Source: Welwitschia mirabilis
Taxonomy: Eukaryota > Gnetophyta > Gnetopsida > Welwitschiales
Assembly (NCBI GenBank): GCA_051453625.1
Contig: JBOZIK010000001.1
Coordinates: 58,240,834 to 58,304,833 of the forward strand
Direction: 5' to 3'
Length of the DNA: 64,000 nucleotides
Positions 1 through 9,450 of this stretch are shown in pieces (the first letter of the stretch is position 1; every line of letters begins with the position of its first letter). Position numbers and translations under genes: made by a program. The notes beneath the pieces were generated by a model that was not told where the DNA came from, did no database searches, and saw nothing but the letters and a program-made list of their open reading frames with translations.

Positions 1-233
1 TTGGTTTCTTTTTAGGCTATTTCTTCACTTTTTCCCTATTTTCTATTTTCTTTTTATATTTTCTGGTTTTCTAGATTTTTCTAGTTTCACCTTCCTCTCT
101 AAACAGCTAATCTGATGACTGTCATCCCATGCCTATTGTCCCAATGACAGAGGGGATAACACTTCTCCTATATTTCTGATGCAATTTGGAACATCTTGCT
201 TCTTCTATGGGAGGTATAAGACATCTTTCTAGG
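1..233 (+). mobile_element. Retroelement leader or LTR fragment, T-rich
   Basis: A pyrimidine-rich stretch (1-110) is followed by one copy of the nested-dyad TGTCAT module at 119-160. The same order, a T-rich tract then the module, occurs downstream of the primer-binding site in the level 2 gypsy element (37720-38433) and in reverse in element A (15540-15660). I read it as the untranslated leader of a plus-strand element of that family. The right side is lost in an N gap. Confidence 0.45.
119..160. repeat. Nested-dyad TGTCAT module, single copy
   Basis: Left arm TGTCATCC, inner pair TTGTCCCAATGACA, right arm GGGATAAC. The right arm is an imperfect reverse complement of the left, and the inner pair is itself palindromic. 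It is the first of at least sixteen copies in the window. Confidence 0.6.
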
Positions 234-769
234 NNNNNNNNNNNNNNNNNNNNNNNNNNNNNNNNNNNNNNNNNNNNNNNNNNNNNNNNNNNNNNNNNNN
301 NNNNNNNNNNNNNNNNNNNNNNNNNNNNNNNNNNNNNNNNNNNNNNNNNNNNNNNNNNNNNNNNNNNNNNNNNNNNNNNNNNNNNNNNNNNNNNNNNNNN
401 NNNNNNNNNNNNNNNNNNNNNNNNNNNNNNNNNNNNNNNNNNNNNNNNNNNNNNNNNNNNNNNNNNNNNNNNNNNNNNNNNNNNNNNNNNNNNNNNNNNN
501 NNNNNNNNNNNNNNNNNNNNNNNNNNNNNNNNNNNNNNNNNNNNNNNNNNNNNNNNNNNNNNNNNNNNNNNNNNNNNNNNNNNNNNNNNNNNNNNNNNNN
601 NNNNNNNNNNNNNNNNNNNNNNNNNNNNNNNNNNNNNNNNNNNNNNNNNNNNNNNNNNNNNNNNNNNNNNNNNNNNNNNNNNNNNNNNNNNNNNNNNNNN
701 NNNNNNNNNNNNNNNNNNNNNNNNNNNNNNNNNNNNNNNNNNNNNNNNNNNNNNNNNNNTCAAATTGGC
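234..769. other. Assembly gap
   Basis: 536 N. Reading frames drawn across it are meaningless. Confidence 1.
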
Positions 770-799
770 TCGCAATCTAGTTGATCTCTTACTTTGTCA

Positions 800-1748
800 G
801 GGACTAACAAGGCTAAGTAGGGGCTATGTTGTGACACTAATTTGTAGGAATTTGATGGTGTATTTTGAGTGCTTTTTTAGGACATTTACACAGGTTTTGA
901 TGCAATACTGATGACTATGGAGATTTGATAAGATGATTAGTAAAACATGTAATTATTAGCATTTTTGGCAGGTTCTCAAGCTTATTCTGATATTGCATAT
1001 TTGGAAAAAGACTTCATAATACAAAAGACTAATTTACCTTATATATTGGATATAAGAAAGATTATCGTCCCCTATGTCATTCCCATGACATGTAGGATGA
1101 TGAAACAACTAACATGGATAGAAGCTGTGGGGCTGATAGCAGGGCATAAAGATATTTGACGTAGGGTGACATTCCTCATGTCATCCGAATGATATTTGGG
1201 ATAATAGCTTATTTTGTATAGTTGGAAAAAAATATCTTTATAATGCAATCAAGCAACCCATATGAGCTGTTAGGGTTTTGTTTCTAGAACTTCAATACAA
1301 AACTATAAATACCCTTCCCCTCTTTCATTTCTATTTCCATATTTTTGTATCTGATATGCTTGTGATGGAAGATTAAAGGTAAAGAGATCCATCCAGAGCT
1401 ACATAAAGGAGTTTTCTTAGTGTTAGGCTAAGTCTCTTCCATAGAGGAGCTGTTATTTTATTTGTAAGTGGATGTAATATTCTTGAATACTCTCTTAAAT
1501 TAATACAATCATTATTTTTTTTCCATTTTATATGTCGCTTATGGTTTACATTGATCATAGTTTATTGTAACAACTCTGTGATTTATCTAGATCATAAGGG
1601 CAACCTTTATTAAGGTTGACCTTAGTTAGTAGTAGATTTGTAGTACTTTCCCCTTCCTTTTTCATATTGCATTCCTTATTTTACTTGGGTAGATCTCATA
1701 GTTTATATTGATTAAGAACTACTTGGATGCTCTTGTTAATTAATATAA
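800..1748 (+). mobile_element. Gypsy LTR, left part (interrupted by CACTA element)
   Basis: This stretch has a TATA-like TATAAATA at 1304-1311 and two nested-dyad modules upstream of it (1062-1103 and 1167-1207). Downstream comes a segment with the same order of landmarks as the LTRs at 36486-37594 and 43956-45066: TATA box, a start region ending in a gaagattaaag-like stretch, then a T-rich U5. The LTR does not finish before 1748. Its missing end (the gacatt...actcc...tatactag landmarks) is found on the far side of the CACTA element at 7723-7950, so the two pieces look like one LTR split by that insertion. Confidence 0.5.
1062..1207. repeat. Two nested-dyad TGTCAT modules in an LTR
   Basis: Copies at 1062-1103 (inner TGTCATTCCCATGACA, right arm GGATGATG) and 1167-1207 (inner TGTCATCCGAATGATA). 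Both lie 100-240 bp upstream of the TATA-like box at 1304, the place expected for U3 control sequences. Confidence 0.6.
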
Positions 1749-1995
1749 TACTATAAGAAATAGAGGCTTAAATAAATGCCTTAATTATATAGCATTTTAA
1801 GGTGTTCATTTAAATAAACTCCTTGAGTAATAAAAATTAATAATATTTTGCAATAGGACATTTTTAAGACATTTATTGAAAAGTGTCATAAATGTTTTTG
1901 ACTTTTTTAGGCATTTAATCAAATAAACATTGTAAAAGATCTTATTTGTTAAGGTCTTTATTTGACAAATGCTGTAAAACCTCATTTCATTTTAA
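1749..1995 (+). repeat. Left terminal and subterminal region of CACTA element
   Basis: The terminal inverted repeat at 1749-1767 is followed by repeated short motifs: aggcttaaat, atgccttaat, cattttaaggtg, ggcatttaatc and gttaaggtcttt. They occur in both orientations and mirror the right end. Confidence 0.55.
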
Positions 1996-2524
1996 TATAA
2001 AAAATGTGCTTTGCCAAAAATAAAACTATCACATGGTAATCGTTGTTTCCTTATCATTTTCCATTCTTATTTTCGTTTCCCTCTGATTTTCATTTCATCC
2101 ATTTGACATAGGATTTTAGTCACTAGTGTATAAACAAGGAGTAGAATTTAGAAATAAGACTGGAGAGGGAGTAAAGAGGTTAAAATGCTTTTCACAACAG
2201 AGGAAAAAACCTCTCTCTTATCAATGTTAACAATAAATGTCTATTTAATTTAGTATACTATAGCATTTTTGTGAAAGAATCAATCAGAATAAGTTATCAA
2301 AATAAGTAATTACATGCTGATGGAGTTATGAATAAAAAGGGGGAATGCTGTAGCTACCATAAAAAGGGTCATTAGGCCAATAACTATCTCCTCCAATATT
2401 TTGTTCCTCTAATGGTAATCTGCAAGTATGGTAAACTTTGCCTTGTTAAAATCTCAAGAGGTATGATTGAATTGATATAGAGCAAAGCCAGCATGGGGGA
2501 TGGAAAGAGCCCTGTGATATCTCA
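1996..2524. other. No gene seen, inside CACTA element
   Basis: AT-rich sequence between the left subterminal repeats and the signal-peptide start of the GH1 pseudogene. It may include the former promoter. I see no clear element in it. Confidence 0.4.
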
Positions 2525-2656
2525 ATGTCCTTAATCATATTTTACTTGTTTCTATTTTGGACAACTTCTATTCTCTTATCTGCATTTGTAAATGCTTTGT
2601 AGAGGAACGATTTTCTAGAAAATTTCATATTTGGAGTTAGCACTTTTGCTTACCAA
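2525..2656 (+). pseudogene. GH1 exon 1 remnant (signal peptide and FGVSTFAYQ)
   Basis: Start codon, hydrophobic leader, one TAG, then NDFLENFIFGVSTFAYQ. The exon stops at CAA before a GT, the usual exon 1 border (AYQ, then VEG in exon 2). Confidence 0.8.
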
Positions 2657-2749
2657 GTATTTTAATTTATATCAAATTAGATTACATGTTTTTCATTTAA
2701 ACTTATTTCTATTTCACTGAAATTAAGGTTTTATGTTCTTCATGTTTGA

Positions 2750-2985
2750 AGTATGAGAAAGTAGCCATTGAAGATGGTAAAGGGATTAAAATCTAAAACG
2801 TCTACATGCATGAAGGTCATTTCTTTATATCATGCATTTCAAATATTCTATCTTAATTAAGCTATTTACATGTCCATAGTTTTTTCATATCCATGTCTTG
2901 ATGATGTCATTTTTATAAGTAATGCTCTTGATGGAAGTACAAGTGATGTAACAACTAATGAGTATCACAGATATAGGGTAACAAA
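2750..2985 (+). pseudogene. GH1 exons 2 and 3 remnants
   Basis: At 2758-2819 the frame reads VAIEDGKGIKI, stop, NVYMHEGH, matching the family segment EDGR..SIWD....HEGH. At 2930-2977 it reads DGSTSDVTTNEYHRYR, matching the GDVA..YHKYKEDV segment. Positions are approximate because splice sites are degraded. Confidence 0.7.
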
Positions 2986-3175
2986 AACCCTAGATTTCCA
3001 CTTGGTTTCTTTTTATAGGTTTTCATGGAATTGGTGAAGCCCTCATCTTTGATAAAGGGGGTTTATCGCCACTCTTTTATATTGATAAATATCCCAAGTG
3101 GCAAAGATTTCGGGATTCCCTTACCAACTGAGTCTTTTGTGAATTTTTGATATAAATAATAAGGTTATGTTACAG

Positions 3176-3251
3176 GAGGATGTAAAGTCAATTTTTGAAG
3201 AAGGATTTAATGCATTCTGTTTTTCCATCTCATGGAAAAGTCTTATCCTAG
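3176..3251 (+). pseudogene. GH1 exon 4 remnant (EDVK...SISW)
   Basis: After a TTACAG acceptor the frame reads EDVKSIFEEGFNAFCFSISW, then KSLIL, the conserved EDVKLM...YRFSISWSRLIP exon. The exon ends near CCTAG, as in plant BGLU genes. Confidence 0.8.
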
Positions 3252-3650
3252 GCACCCAACATATTTATCCCAGGCATCACAGAAGTAATCTCCAAAGAGT
3301 TGATGATTTTCCATGTGGAGTTCTAAGACTCTGCAATTTAGAATAGACTTGGAAAGTCTCTAAAATAGCCTTCGTGCTTTTTGCAGTCTAAGCTTCTTCA
3401 AAATTCCCACTTGGATTTTTTATGGGCTACTTATCTACCCTTAGAACTGTGGAGGGATGGTTTTTTCTTCTTCCTAGCCTAGACCTATGTTATGATAAGA
3501 CTAGTGTTTAGATTCTGGGACTCAAATGCTTTAACCCCTATTTTTACTCCTCATGTATTTGTATGAGTTATACTTTTAACATTTACAGTAATGAAATTCC
3601 ATTAATTTTCATTCAAAAAAAATTATTCATGTTATTGCTATCTTTTATAG

Positions 3651-3884
3651 ATGGGTAAAGAAAAATCAACCCAAAAGGGCTTCAGTTCTACAACAATCTA
3701 ATCAATGAATTACTTGATCATGGTACGCCCTTTACCTGCAATCTTTTATTCATCTAATGAAAACAAGCCAGTAGTTGCTGATGAATAATTTTATGCAGGA
3801 ATCTAGCCTTTTGTCACTTTAAATCATTTTGACTTACCTCAGATCCTAGAAGTCGAATACAGTGGTTGGATAAATATGCAAGTT
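3651..3884 (+). pseudogene. GH1 exons 5 and 6 remnants
   Basis: At 3651-3722: DG, stop, RK then INPKGLQFYNNLINELLDHG, with a GT donor right after the last Gly. At 3799-3875, after ATGCAG: I, stop, then PFVTLNHFDLPQILEVEYSGW. HFDLPQ carries the substrate-binding His-Asp region of GH1. Two in-frame stops. Confidence 0.85.
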
Positions 3885-3978
3885 GTGTAATGCAAATGGT
3901 TTTTTAGCAAGTTTTCATTCCATAACTTTGGATAGAAATAAGAAAAGTAATGCCAAATTGATATGGGGAAAAAATGTA

Positions 3979-4232
3979 GGGATGATTTTGTGGCCTTCTT
4001 GGAAGTATGTTTCAAAGAATTTGGAGATAGAGTCAAATACTAGATGACAGTAAATGAACCAAATGCTTTTGAAGTAGGAGGTTATAGTGAAGAAATGCTT
4101 ACTTCCAAGCATTACTCCCTTACATCCACTCACTATAAATAGAGTAACTCTTCAACATAGCCCTACTTGGCAGTCCACAACATGCTTCTAGTACACTCAG
4201 CCATTGTCAAATTCTACAAAAATGAATTCCAG
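3979..4232 (+). pseudogene. GH1 exon 7 remnant with acid/base motif TVNEPN
   Basis: Reads DDFVAFLEVCFKEFGDRVKY, TAG (for Trp), MTVNEPNAFEVGGY, then a shifted stretch, then PYLAVHNMLLVHSAIVKFYK to a CAG/GTGTAC donor. The catalytic acid/base Glu lies in TVNEPN. Confidence 0.88.
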
Positions 4233-4315
4233 GTGTACGTATACTTACAGTAAAATGTGAATCTTATATTTATAAAGAAGCATCTTCTTAAAATAACTAC
4301 TTTTAACTTTTCCAG

Positions 4316-4431
4316 AAAAAGCAAGGAGGATACATTGGTATACCCATTTTATATTTCTTTTACTAGCCCTTAATGAACAAGACACAAGACATTAAAGCTA
4401 GACATAGAGTGTTGGACTTTCAGCTTGGGTG
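4316..4431 (+). pseudogene. GH1 exon 8 remnant
   Basis: After a TTTCCAG acceptor: KKQGGYIGIPILYF. Then, in another frame, QDIKARHRVLDFQLGW, matching the DxEA..R..DF..GW segment. The donor GTAAGT splits the Trp codon. Confidence 0.75.
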
Positions 4432-4509
4432 GTAAGTCGTGATCATTGTTTCTAGAATTAATGGTTCTACAACTCTTTCATTTTGGGGGTAACATAGTTC
4501 ATAGTGCAG

Positions 4510-4727
4510 GATTGTAAAACCTTTTCTATACTACCACTATCCTAAAGTTATGCAGAAGATTATAGGAAATCATCTACCATCATTCAATGAGTTCGAGAAA
4601 AAGGACCTTATAAACTCATTTGATTTTCTGGGTTTAAACTACTATTCCACACTCTATATCACAGATTCCTTAAATAAATCATTTGAGCCAGTTGACAACA
4701 AAATAGATTTGTCAGTTGTTACCACAA
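4510..4727 (+). pseudogene. GH1 exon 9 remnant (FDFLGLNYYS)
   Basis: After GTGCAG: VKPFLYYHYPKVMQKIIGNH, LPSFNEFEKKDLINSFDFLG, LNYYSTLYI. This is the best-preserved exon, open to the donor GTAAGAT at 4728. NYY contributes to the family's active site. Confidence 0.9.
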
Positions 4728-5033
4728 GTAAGATACTTTTCTTTTTAGAAAACCAATTCACTATTGACAAAGAGCATAAGACTAACTTATTCGTCTCTAC
4801 TTGATAAACCAACTGGACTAAAATAGTTGTGGATTAAAAAGAGGATATTCCTATAAAATAGGCAATATCACATTTATCATCACTTACTGGTTGTGAATAA
4901 TTACTTATCAGCTTAAGCTTTTATTATAAGTTTAGAAGGTGATATATTCAAATGCACCCGACATTGGAAAAACGAAAAAAAAAAGCTAATTATAAGCTTT
5001 ATTTCACTACGTCTCATTAATATAGTATTGCAG

Positions 5034-5328
5034 ACCATGGGATTTGGCCAAGTGTTGTTAGGCTTCCTTCATTGCTGGAGTACATGAAGCTCCAATATGG
5101 TAACCCTCCTCTCATTATAACAGAGTGTAGTGAGTAAATGATGATAGGCATGTTAAAAAAAAAATTTCGCTTTCCCCCGAATTTACTTATCCTGTAAATT
5201 TTCCCGGTTACCGTTGCAGGGTATCCAGAAGAATCTAACTCTTCACTCCCAAAGTCTCATTTCTTAAATAACATTGACAGGGTATCCTTCTCTAGTGGTT
5301 ACCTTAACAATATATTCATGGCCATCAG
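5034..5328 (+). pseudogene. GH1 exons 10 and 11, copy 1
   Basis: Exon 10 (5034 on, after TTGCAG) starts PWDLAK, then shifts frame to LLEYMKLQYGNPPLIITE followed by CSE and a stop; the usual ENG signature is lost. Exon 11 (5220-5328, after GTTGCAG) reads YPEESNSSLPKSHFLNNIDR then VSFSSGYLNNIFMAIR, ending at CAG/GTTTGT. Confidence 0.82.
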
Positions 5329-5682
5329 GTTTGTATTTCAAGTTTTCCAAAAAAATCTGGTTTTGTTTTAGCATCTCCTTTGACTTTTAGAACTTAGTCC
5401 TTTGCATGTATCCATATCTTGTTTTATTTATTTTTATAGTGTTACAGAGCATATCAATGTGNNNNNNNNNNNNNNNNNNNNNNNNNNNNNNNNNNNNNNN
5501 NNNNNNNNNNNNNNNNNNNNNNNNNNNNNNNNNNNNNNNNNNNNNNNNNNNNNNNNNNNNNGCTTAAGCTTTTATTATAAGTTTAGAAGGTGATATATTC
5601 AAATGCACTTGACATTGGAAAAATAAAAAAAGAGGTAATTATAAGGTTTATTTCACTACATCTCATTAATATAGTATTATAG

Positions 5683-5989
5683 ACCATGGGATTTGGCTTA
5701 GTGTCATTAGTTTTCTGCATTTACTGGAGTACATAAAGCTTCAATATGGTAACCCTCCTCTCATTATAAGTGTGGTGAGTAAATGATGATTTGTTTCACA
5801 TAAATTTGTTAGGCATCTTAAAAAAAATTCATTTTCCCTTGAATTTACTTATCTTGTAAAGTTTCCTAGTTACCCTTGCAGGTATCCAGAAGAATCTAAC
5901 TCTTCACTCCCAAAGTCTCATTTCTTAAATGACATTAATAGGGTATTCTTATTTAGTGGTTACCTTAATAATATGCTCATGGCCATCAG
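5683..5989 (+). pseudogene. GH1 exons 10 and 11, copy 2
   Basis: LEYIKLQYGNPPLII is followed by SVV: the codons that carry the nucleophile Glu in copy 1 are deleted. Exon 11 (5881-5989) again ends ...MAIR before GTTTGT. Confidence 0.8.
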
Positions 5990-6229
5990 GTTTGTATTTC
6001 AAGTTTTTCAAAAAAATCCGGTTTTGTTTTAGCATCTTCTTTTACTTTTAGAACTTAATCCTTTGCATGTATCCATATCTTGTTTTGTTTATTTTTATAG
6101 TGTTATAGAGCATGTCAATGTGATAATTAAATTATTTATTTTGTTTTTGATATTTGCAAGTAACTTTGCAATAAGATCTAATCCTTCCTATTCTAGAGCC
6201 TTCATACTAGTTTTCAATGGAGGCTAATT

Positions 6230-6410
6230 TTTAATAGAGAGGATATTACATCTTCTAGAGCATTTTCCTCTTCACTGTTATAGCTGATCAAGCTACTATC
6301 AATAGATAGGATATTACATCTTTCAAGGGAAATAGAGATGAAAATGATGGAACTAGGCTTTGATAAAGCAATTCTCTCTCAGAATTGCGATATCACATCT
6401 TCCAATGAAA
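6230..6410 (+). repeat. Three short dispersed repeats, GATATTACATCTTC-like
   Basis: Imperfect copies of gatattacatctt at about 6240, 6306 and 6388. They lie between the second GH1 copy and the right end of the CACTA element. No function seen. Confidence 0.4.
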
Positions 6411-6879
6411 ATAGACAAAAATCTTAAACAACAAGACGTGCATTAGTTTGTAATGCTTGAGCCAAATGTGTGACGACCACAGAGGGGCCTTCTAGAGCAT
6501 GCAGTGTCTCTTCTATGTGCATGGCTTTTTGAACAAATTCTTCACTTATAAGTGGCCTTTTATCCCATTTCATTATCCTTTTCTTTTTCTCTCTTTTCAT
6601 GTATGTCTGTGTCTTTTATCTATCCTTCAGATGCAGATAAACATTTGTTATCTCAACAAACAGGCCTTTCAAGAAATCAGGTACTTGAATACATTTGAAG
6701 AAAATGATGAGAAGTATAATAATTATTTCTTTTACGTAAATAATTTTTCATCAATGTCTAGTCAATACTATTTTTTCTGCTAAGTTTACAATTATTTCAT
6801 TAATTCTAGAGTTAGGCTGTGAAAGTCATTTTAATTATTATATTTTTTTATTCTTCATGAGAAAGGATTTTATGTTGTT

Positions 6880-7131
6880 TATTTGTTAAGATGCCTCAAA
6901 ATGCTTTTAAGGCATTTATTCTGTAAAATGCATTAAATCCTTTTGAGATGTTTTTTCTAAAAATGCCTTAAAAAATGTTTTAAGGCATTTTAATAAAAAT
7001 TCCTGAGAAATTTCTTAAATGCATCTAGGCTTTTAAGGTGATGTTTTTTGAAGTGTTTTCTAAAGAAACACCTTTAAGGAGTTTTTTAAGGTATTTTAGA
7101 AACACCTTAAAAGCCTAGATTTCTTGTAATG
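6880..7131 (-). repeat. Right subterminal repeats and terminus of CACTA element
   Basis: Many copies of ggcatttt / aaaatgcctt and ttaaggtg, then an 18-bp perfect inverted pair, ATCTAGGCTTTTAAGGTG at 7023-7040 and its complement at 7103-7120, separated by 62 bp. The element ends ...TTTCTTGTAATG at 7131. Confidence 0.6.
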
Positions 7132-7167
7132 CAATTTATAGAAAGTATAGTCCTTGTGATAGAAGGA

Positions 7168-7722
7168 NNNNNNNNNNNNNNNNNNNNNNNNNNNNNNNNN
7201 NNNNNNNNNNNNNNNNNNNNNNNNNNNNNNNNNNNNNNNNNNNNNNNNNNNNNNNNNNNNNNNNNNNNNNNNNNNNNNNNNNNNNNNNNNNNNNNNNNNN
7301 NNNNNNNNNNNNNNNNNNNNNNNNNNNNNNNNNNNNNNNNNNNNNNNNNNNNNNNNNNNNNNNNNNNNNNNNNNNNNNNNNNNNNNNNNNNNNNNNNNNN
7401 NNNNNNNNNNNNNNNNNNNNNNNNNNNNNNNNNNNNNNNNNNNNNNNNNNNNNNNNNNNNNNNNNNNNNNNNNNNNNNNNNNNNNNNNNNNNNNNNNNNN
7501 NNNNNNNNNNNNNNNNNNNNNNNNNNNNNNNNNNNNNNNNNNNNNNNNNNNNNNNNNNNNNNNNNNNNNNNNNNNNNNNNNNNNNNNNNNNNNNNNNNNN
7601 NNNNNNNNNNNNNNNNNNNNNNNNNNNNNNNNNNNNNNNNNNNNNNNNNNNNNNNNNNNNNNNNNNNNNNNNNNNNNNNNNNNNNNNNNNNNNNNNNNNN
7701 NNNNNNNNNNNNNNNNNNNNNN
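7168..7722. other. Assembly gap
   Basis: 555 N, beginning 36 bp outside the right CACTA terminus. Confidence 1.
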
Positions 7723-7950
7723 ATCTCCATTCATCTTGCATTGCTTTTGCATTATTATGTACTTTTAAGCATTAAATTATAAAGGCTAAAAACACTCTTA
7801 GAAATCAATTCTTTAACTCTGAGTCTAGTGTCTTTGTCAGGATTACGACATTCTGGTGAACTCCTATCTATACTAGCATTTTTTTTTCCATAAGTTATTT
7901 GATTTATAGGTTTACCTAAAGGACTTCAAGATTATATAAATTCACACCGT
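7723..7950 (+). mobile_element. Gypsy LTR, right part (U5 side)
   Basis: The landmarks ttgcattgc..., gacattctggtgaactcc and tatactagcatttttt match the U5 ends at 37380-37560 and 44830-45060 (gacatttgggttactcc, tatta/ctagagtgtg). It completes the LTR begun before 1748. Confidence 0.5.
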
Positions 7951-8776
7951 AACAATGATAGCTAGAAAAGTATGGTTGTCCTCTATGTCATGGGGATGAT
8001 GATTGAGATGATTGTCAGCATTTTTGACACATGCTGAGAATTACTTAGTAGATGGNNNNNNNNNNNNNNNNNNNNNNNNNNNACATGATAAACGATGGTT
8101 AAAATGATTTGTAAAATTAATTAAATTATTATTAAAGGATGGATCTAACTTATATCTCTTTCTTTTACACCCCTTAGTAACCTATCCCAACCTATAAATA
8201 GACCTTTTTAGACCCTATTCAAAATAAACTTTTGTCATCTAATTCTTGTGATGATTGGAGATTGTTAGAGGTAAGGAGTTCATCCTACTTATAAGAAGGA
8301 TCACCTTGGGTTTAGGCAATGAATCTTCAATTGAGGAGTTATTATGATAAGTGGATNNNNNNNNNNAAAGTATTGATTGAATTGAAATATTTTTAAATGT
8401 TTTATTATTCTTCCTTATAGCTTATCTTAATTACAACTTAAGTGATATGAATTCGTAATTAAAATAGGTTATAAGGATTAATTTAAATGATAATAGATTA
8501 GAATTTTAATTAATTCATTGCATTAGAATTGTGTTCATTACATTACATTCCATCTCAATTCATTACATTGTATTCCATCTTCATCTTTGCATTGTTTAAT
8601 TTTATTTCTATAAAAACAAATATATCATTTGTCTCTCTCTAAATAAATATTCCAAATTCTCTTTTAGTAGTCTTCTCTAAGTGTATGACATTTGGGTTGA
8701 TCCCATCATATAAATGTGTATTATGTGTAATTAGATTATTAGCTTTTTAAATTTTATAAGTTAAATTCAATCTTTA
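7950..8776 (+). mobile_element. Second plus-strand gypsy LTR
   Basis: Contains a degenerate nested-dyad module near 7978-8018, TATAAATAG at 8193-8201, a gattggagattgttagagg start region and an end landmark gacatttgggttgatcc near 8690. No primer site follows before the gap at 8777-8858. Small gaps lie at 8056-8082 and 8357-8366. It may be a solo LTR or the partner of the interrupted one. Confidence 0.5.
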
Positions 8777-8858
8777 NNNNNNNNNNNNNNNNNNNNNNNN
8801 NNNNNNNNNNNNNNNNNNNNNNNNNNNNNNNNNNNNNNNNNNNNNNNNNNNNNNNNNN

Positions 8859-9440
8859 AACAAAATAGAAAAACAAAGAAAAAGCAGAACAGAAATGGAT
8901 ATAAGGAATATGAATAAGATTACTTACCTATCCTAAATTATAACCTAGCAAACCCCTAAAGAGACATCATAAAGCCATCTAAGTAAAAATGCATGATGAA
9001 ATGTATCTAATTCATAAAGTACCACTTAAAAAAGCATTGATTATAATAATACCAAAGATCAAATGCTTAGAATAATGAATGATAAGGTTAAAAGCTACTC
9101 AGAAATGAACTTACCTACTCATACCTTAAAACATACCTAAATCCTTAAAAGTAAAATAATCATGTAGTAAGACTAAGAGTCTAGGAAATAAGAAATTCCT
9201 TAGGTAATAGCAAGATCACAACTAATCCCATAGCATCAAAGTTTATTACAACTTTTCCATAATGAGGGAAATGCAACCATAGTTAAAGAAGTAAGGACCC
9301 ATGAAGTATAGCCAACTAATCCCCAGTGAAGTTTCCATAGCTACCAACACTACCAAAGGTTTCTTTTGGAAAAAGTTTCCTTTATGTGCTAGGACATCAT
9401 GGTGATCATATATTTTTTAGTATAAATACAATAGATCATG
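8859..9440 (-). mobile_element. Element A 3' untranslated region
   Basis: Read on the minus strand, this matches 42060-42640 of the level 2 element in order: caccatgatgtcct, aacctttggtagtgt, tagctatggaaac, cttagactcttagtctt. It has no reading frame. It shows that element A and level 2 are one family. The 3' LTR expected to the left is absent; a gap (8777-8858) and a plus-strand LTR lie there instead. Confidence 0.6.
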
Positions 9441-9450
9441 GTCATTATTT

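Larger units (their letters stand above)
2525..6120 (+). pseudogene. GH1 beta-glucosidase pseudogene (BGLU-like)
   Basis: Remnant of a secreted plant family-1 beta-glucosidase, an enzyme class that releases glucose from glucosides by double displacement using two glutamates. The ATG at 2525 opens a hydrophobic signal peptide (MSLIIFYLFLFWTTSILLSA), then after a TAG comes NDFLENFIFGVSTFAYQ, the usual start of the mature enzyme. About eleven exons follow in correct order, split where plant BGLU genes are split. The acid/base region TVNEPN is intact at about 4047-4064, but the preceding Trp codon is TAG. The nucleophile segment YGNPPLIITE is followed by CSE and a stop instead of NG. There are stops in exons 1, 2, 5, 6, 7 and 8 and a frameshift in exon 10. 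The final exons (ending in the usual WSxxDxFE region) are not found. The two exons at 5034-5328 are present again at 5683-5989. It lies wholly inside the CACTA-like element. Confidence 0.88.
4911..6120 (+). repeat. Tandem duplication of GH1 exons 10-11, around a 100-N gap
   Basis: Copy 1 is 4911-5461 and copy 2 is 5562-6120. They are roughly 90% alike by eye and start (gcttaagctttt) and end (agagcat.tcaatgtg) at the same points. Exactly 100 N (5462-5561) lie between them. Copy 2 keeps a 21-bp stretch absent from copy 1 after the GAGTAAATGATGAT segment, and lacks six bases (acagag) at the nucleophile codons. A 100-N spacer usually marks a gap of unknown size, so a scaffolding or haplotype artefact is possible. 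Confidence 0.75.
1749..7131 (+). mobile_element. CACTA-like DNA transposon carrying a GH1 gene
   Basis: The left end reads TACTATAAGAAATAGAGGC (1749 on). The reverse complement of the right end (7131 back) reads CATTACAAGAAATCTAGGC. Both match the CACTACAAGAAA-type terminus of plant CACTA (En/Spm) elements, each with one change in the first five bases. Flanking trinucleotides are TAA (1746-1748) and CAA (7132-7134), a 3-bp target duplication with one mismatch. Both ends carry many subterminal copies, in both orientations, of a GGCATTT / TTAAGGTG motif (1760-1990 and 6890-7125), as expected for CACTA transposase-binding regions. I see no transposase, so the copy would be non-autonomous. The interior is mostly a GH1 beta-glucosidase pseudogene with its introns. 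The element sits inside a gypsy LTR. The call rests on terminus similarity by eye; decayed first bases keep it below certain. Confidence 0.6.

Noticed and set aside
122-911. Long open frames across 234-769 on both strands
   Set aside because: They consist mostly of N. The same holds for frames across the gaps at 7168-7722, 15805-16003, 32583-33207, 43186-43955 and 59845-60395.
2525-6120. A functional beta-glucosidase gene
   Set aside because: Stops in at least six exons, a frameshift in exon 10, damaged nucleophile segment and missing last exons.
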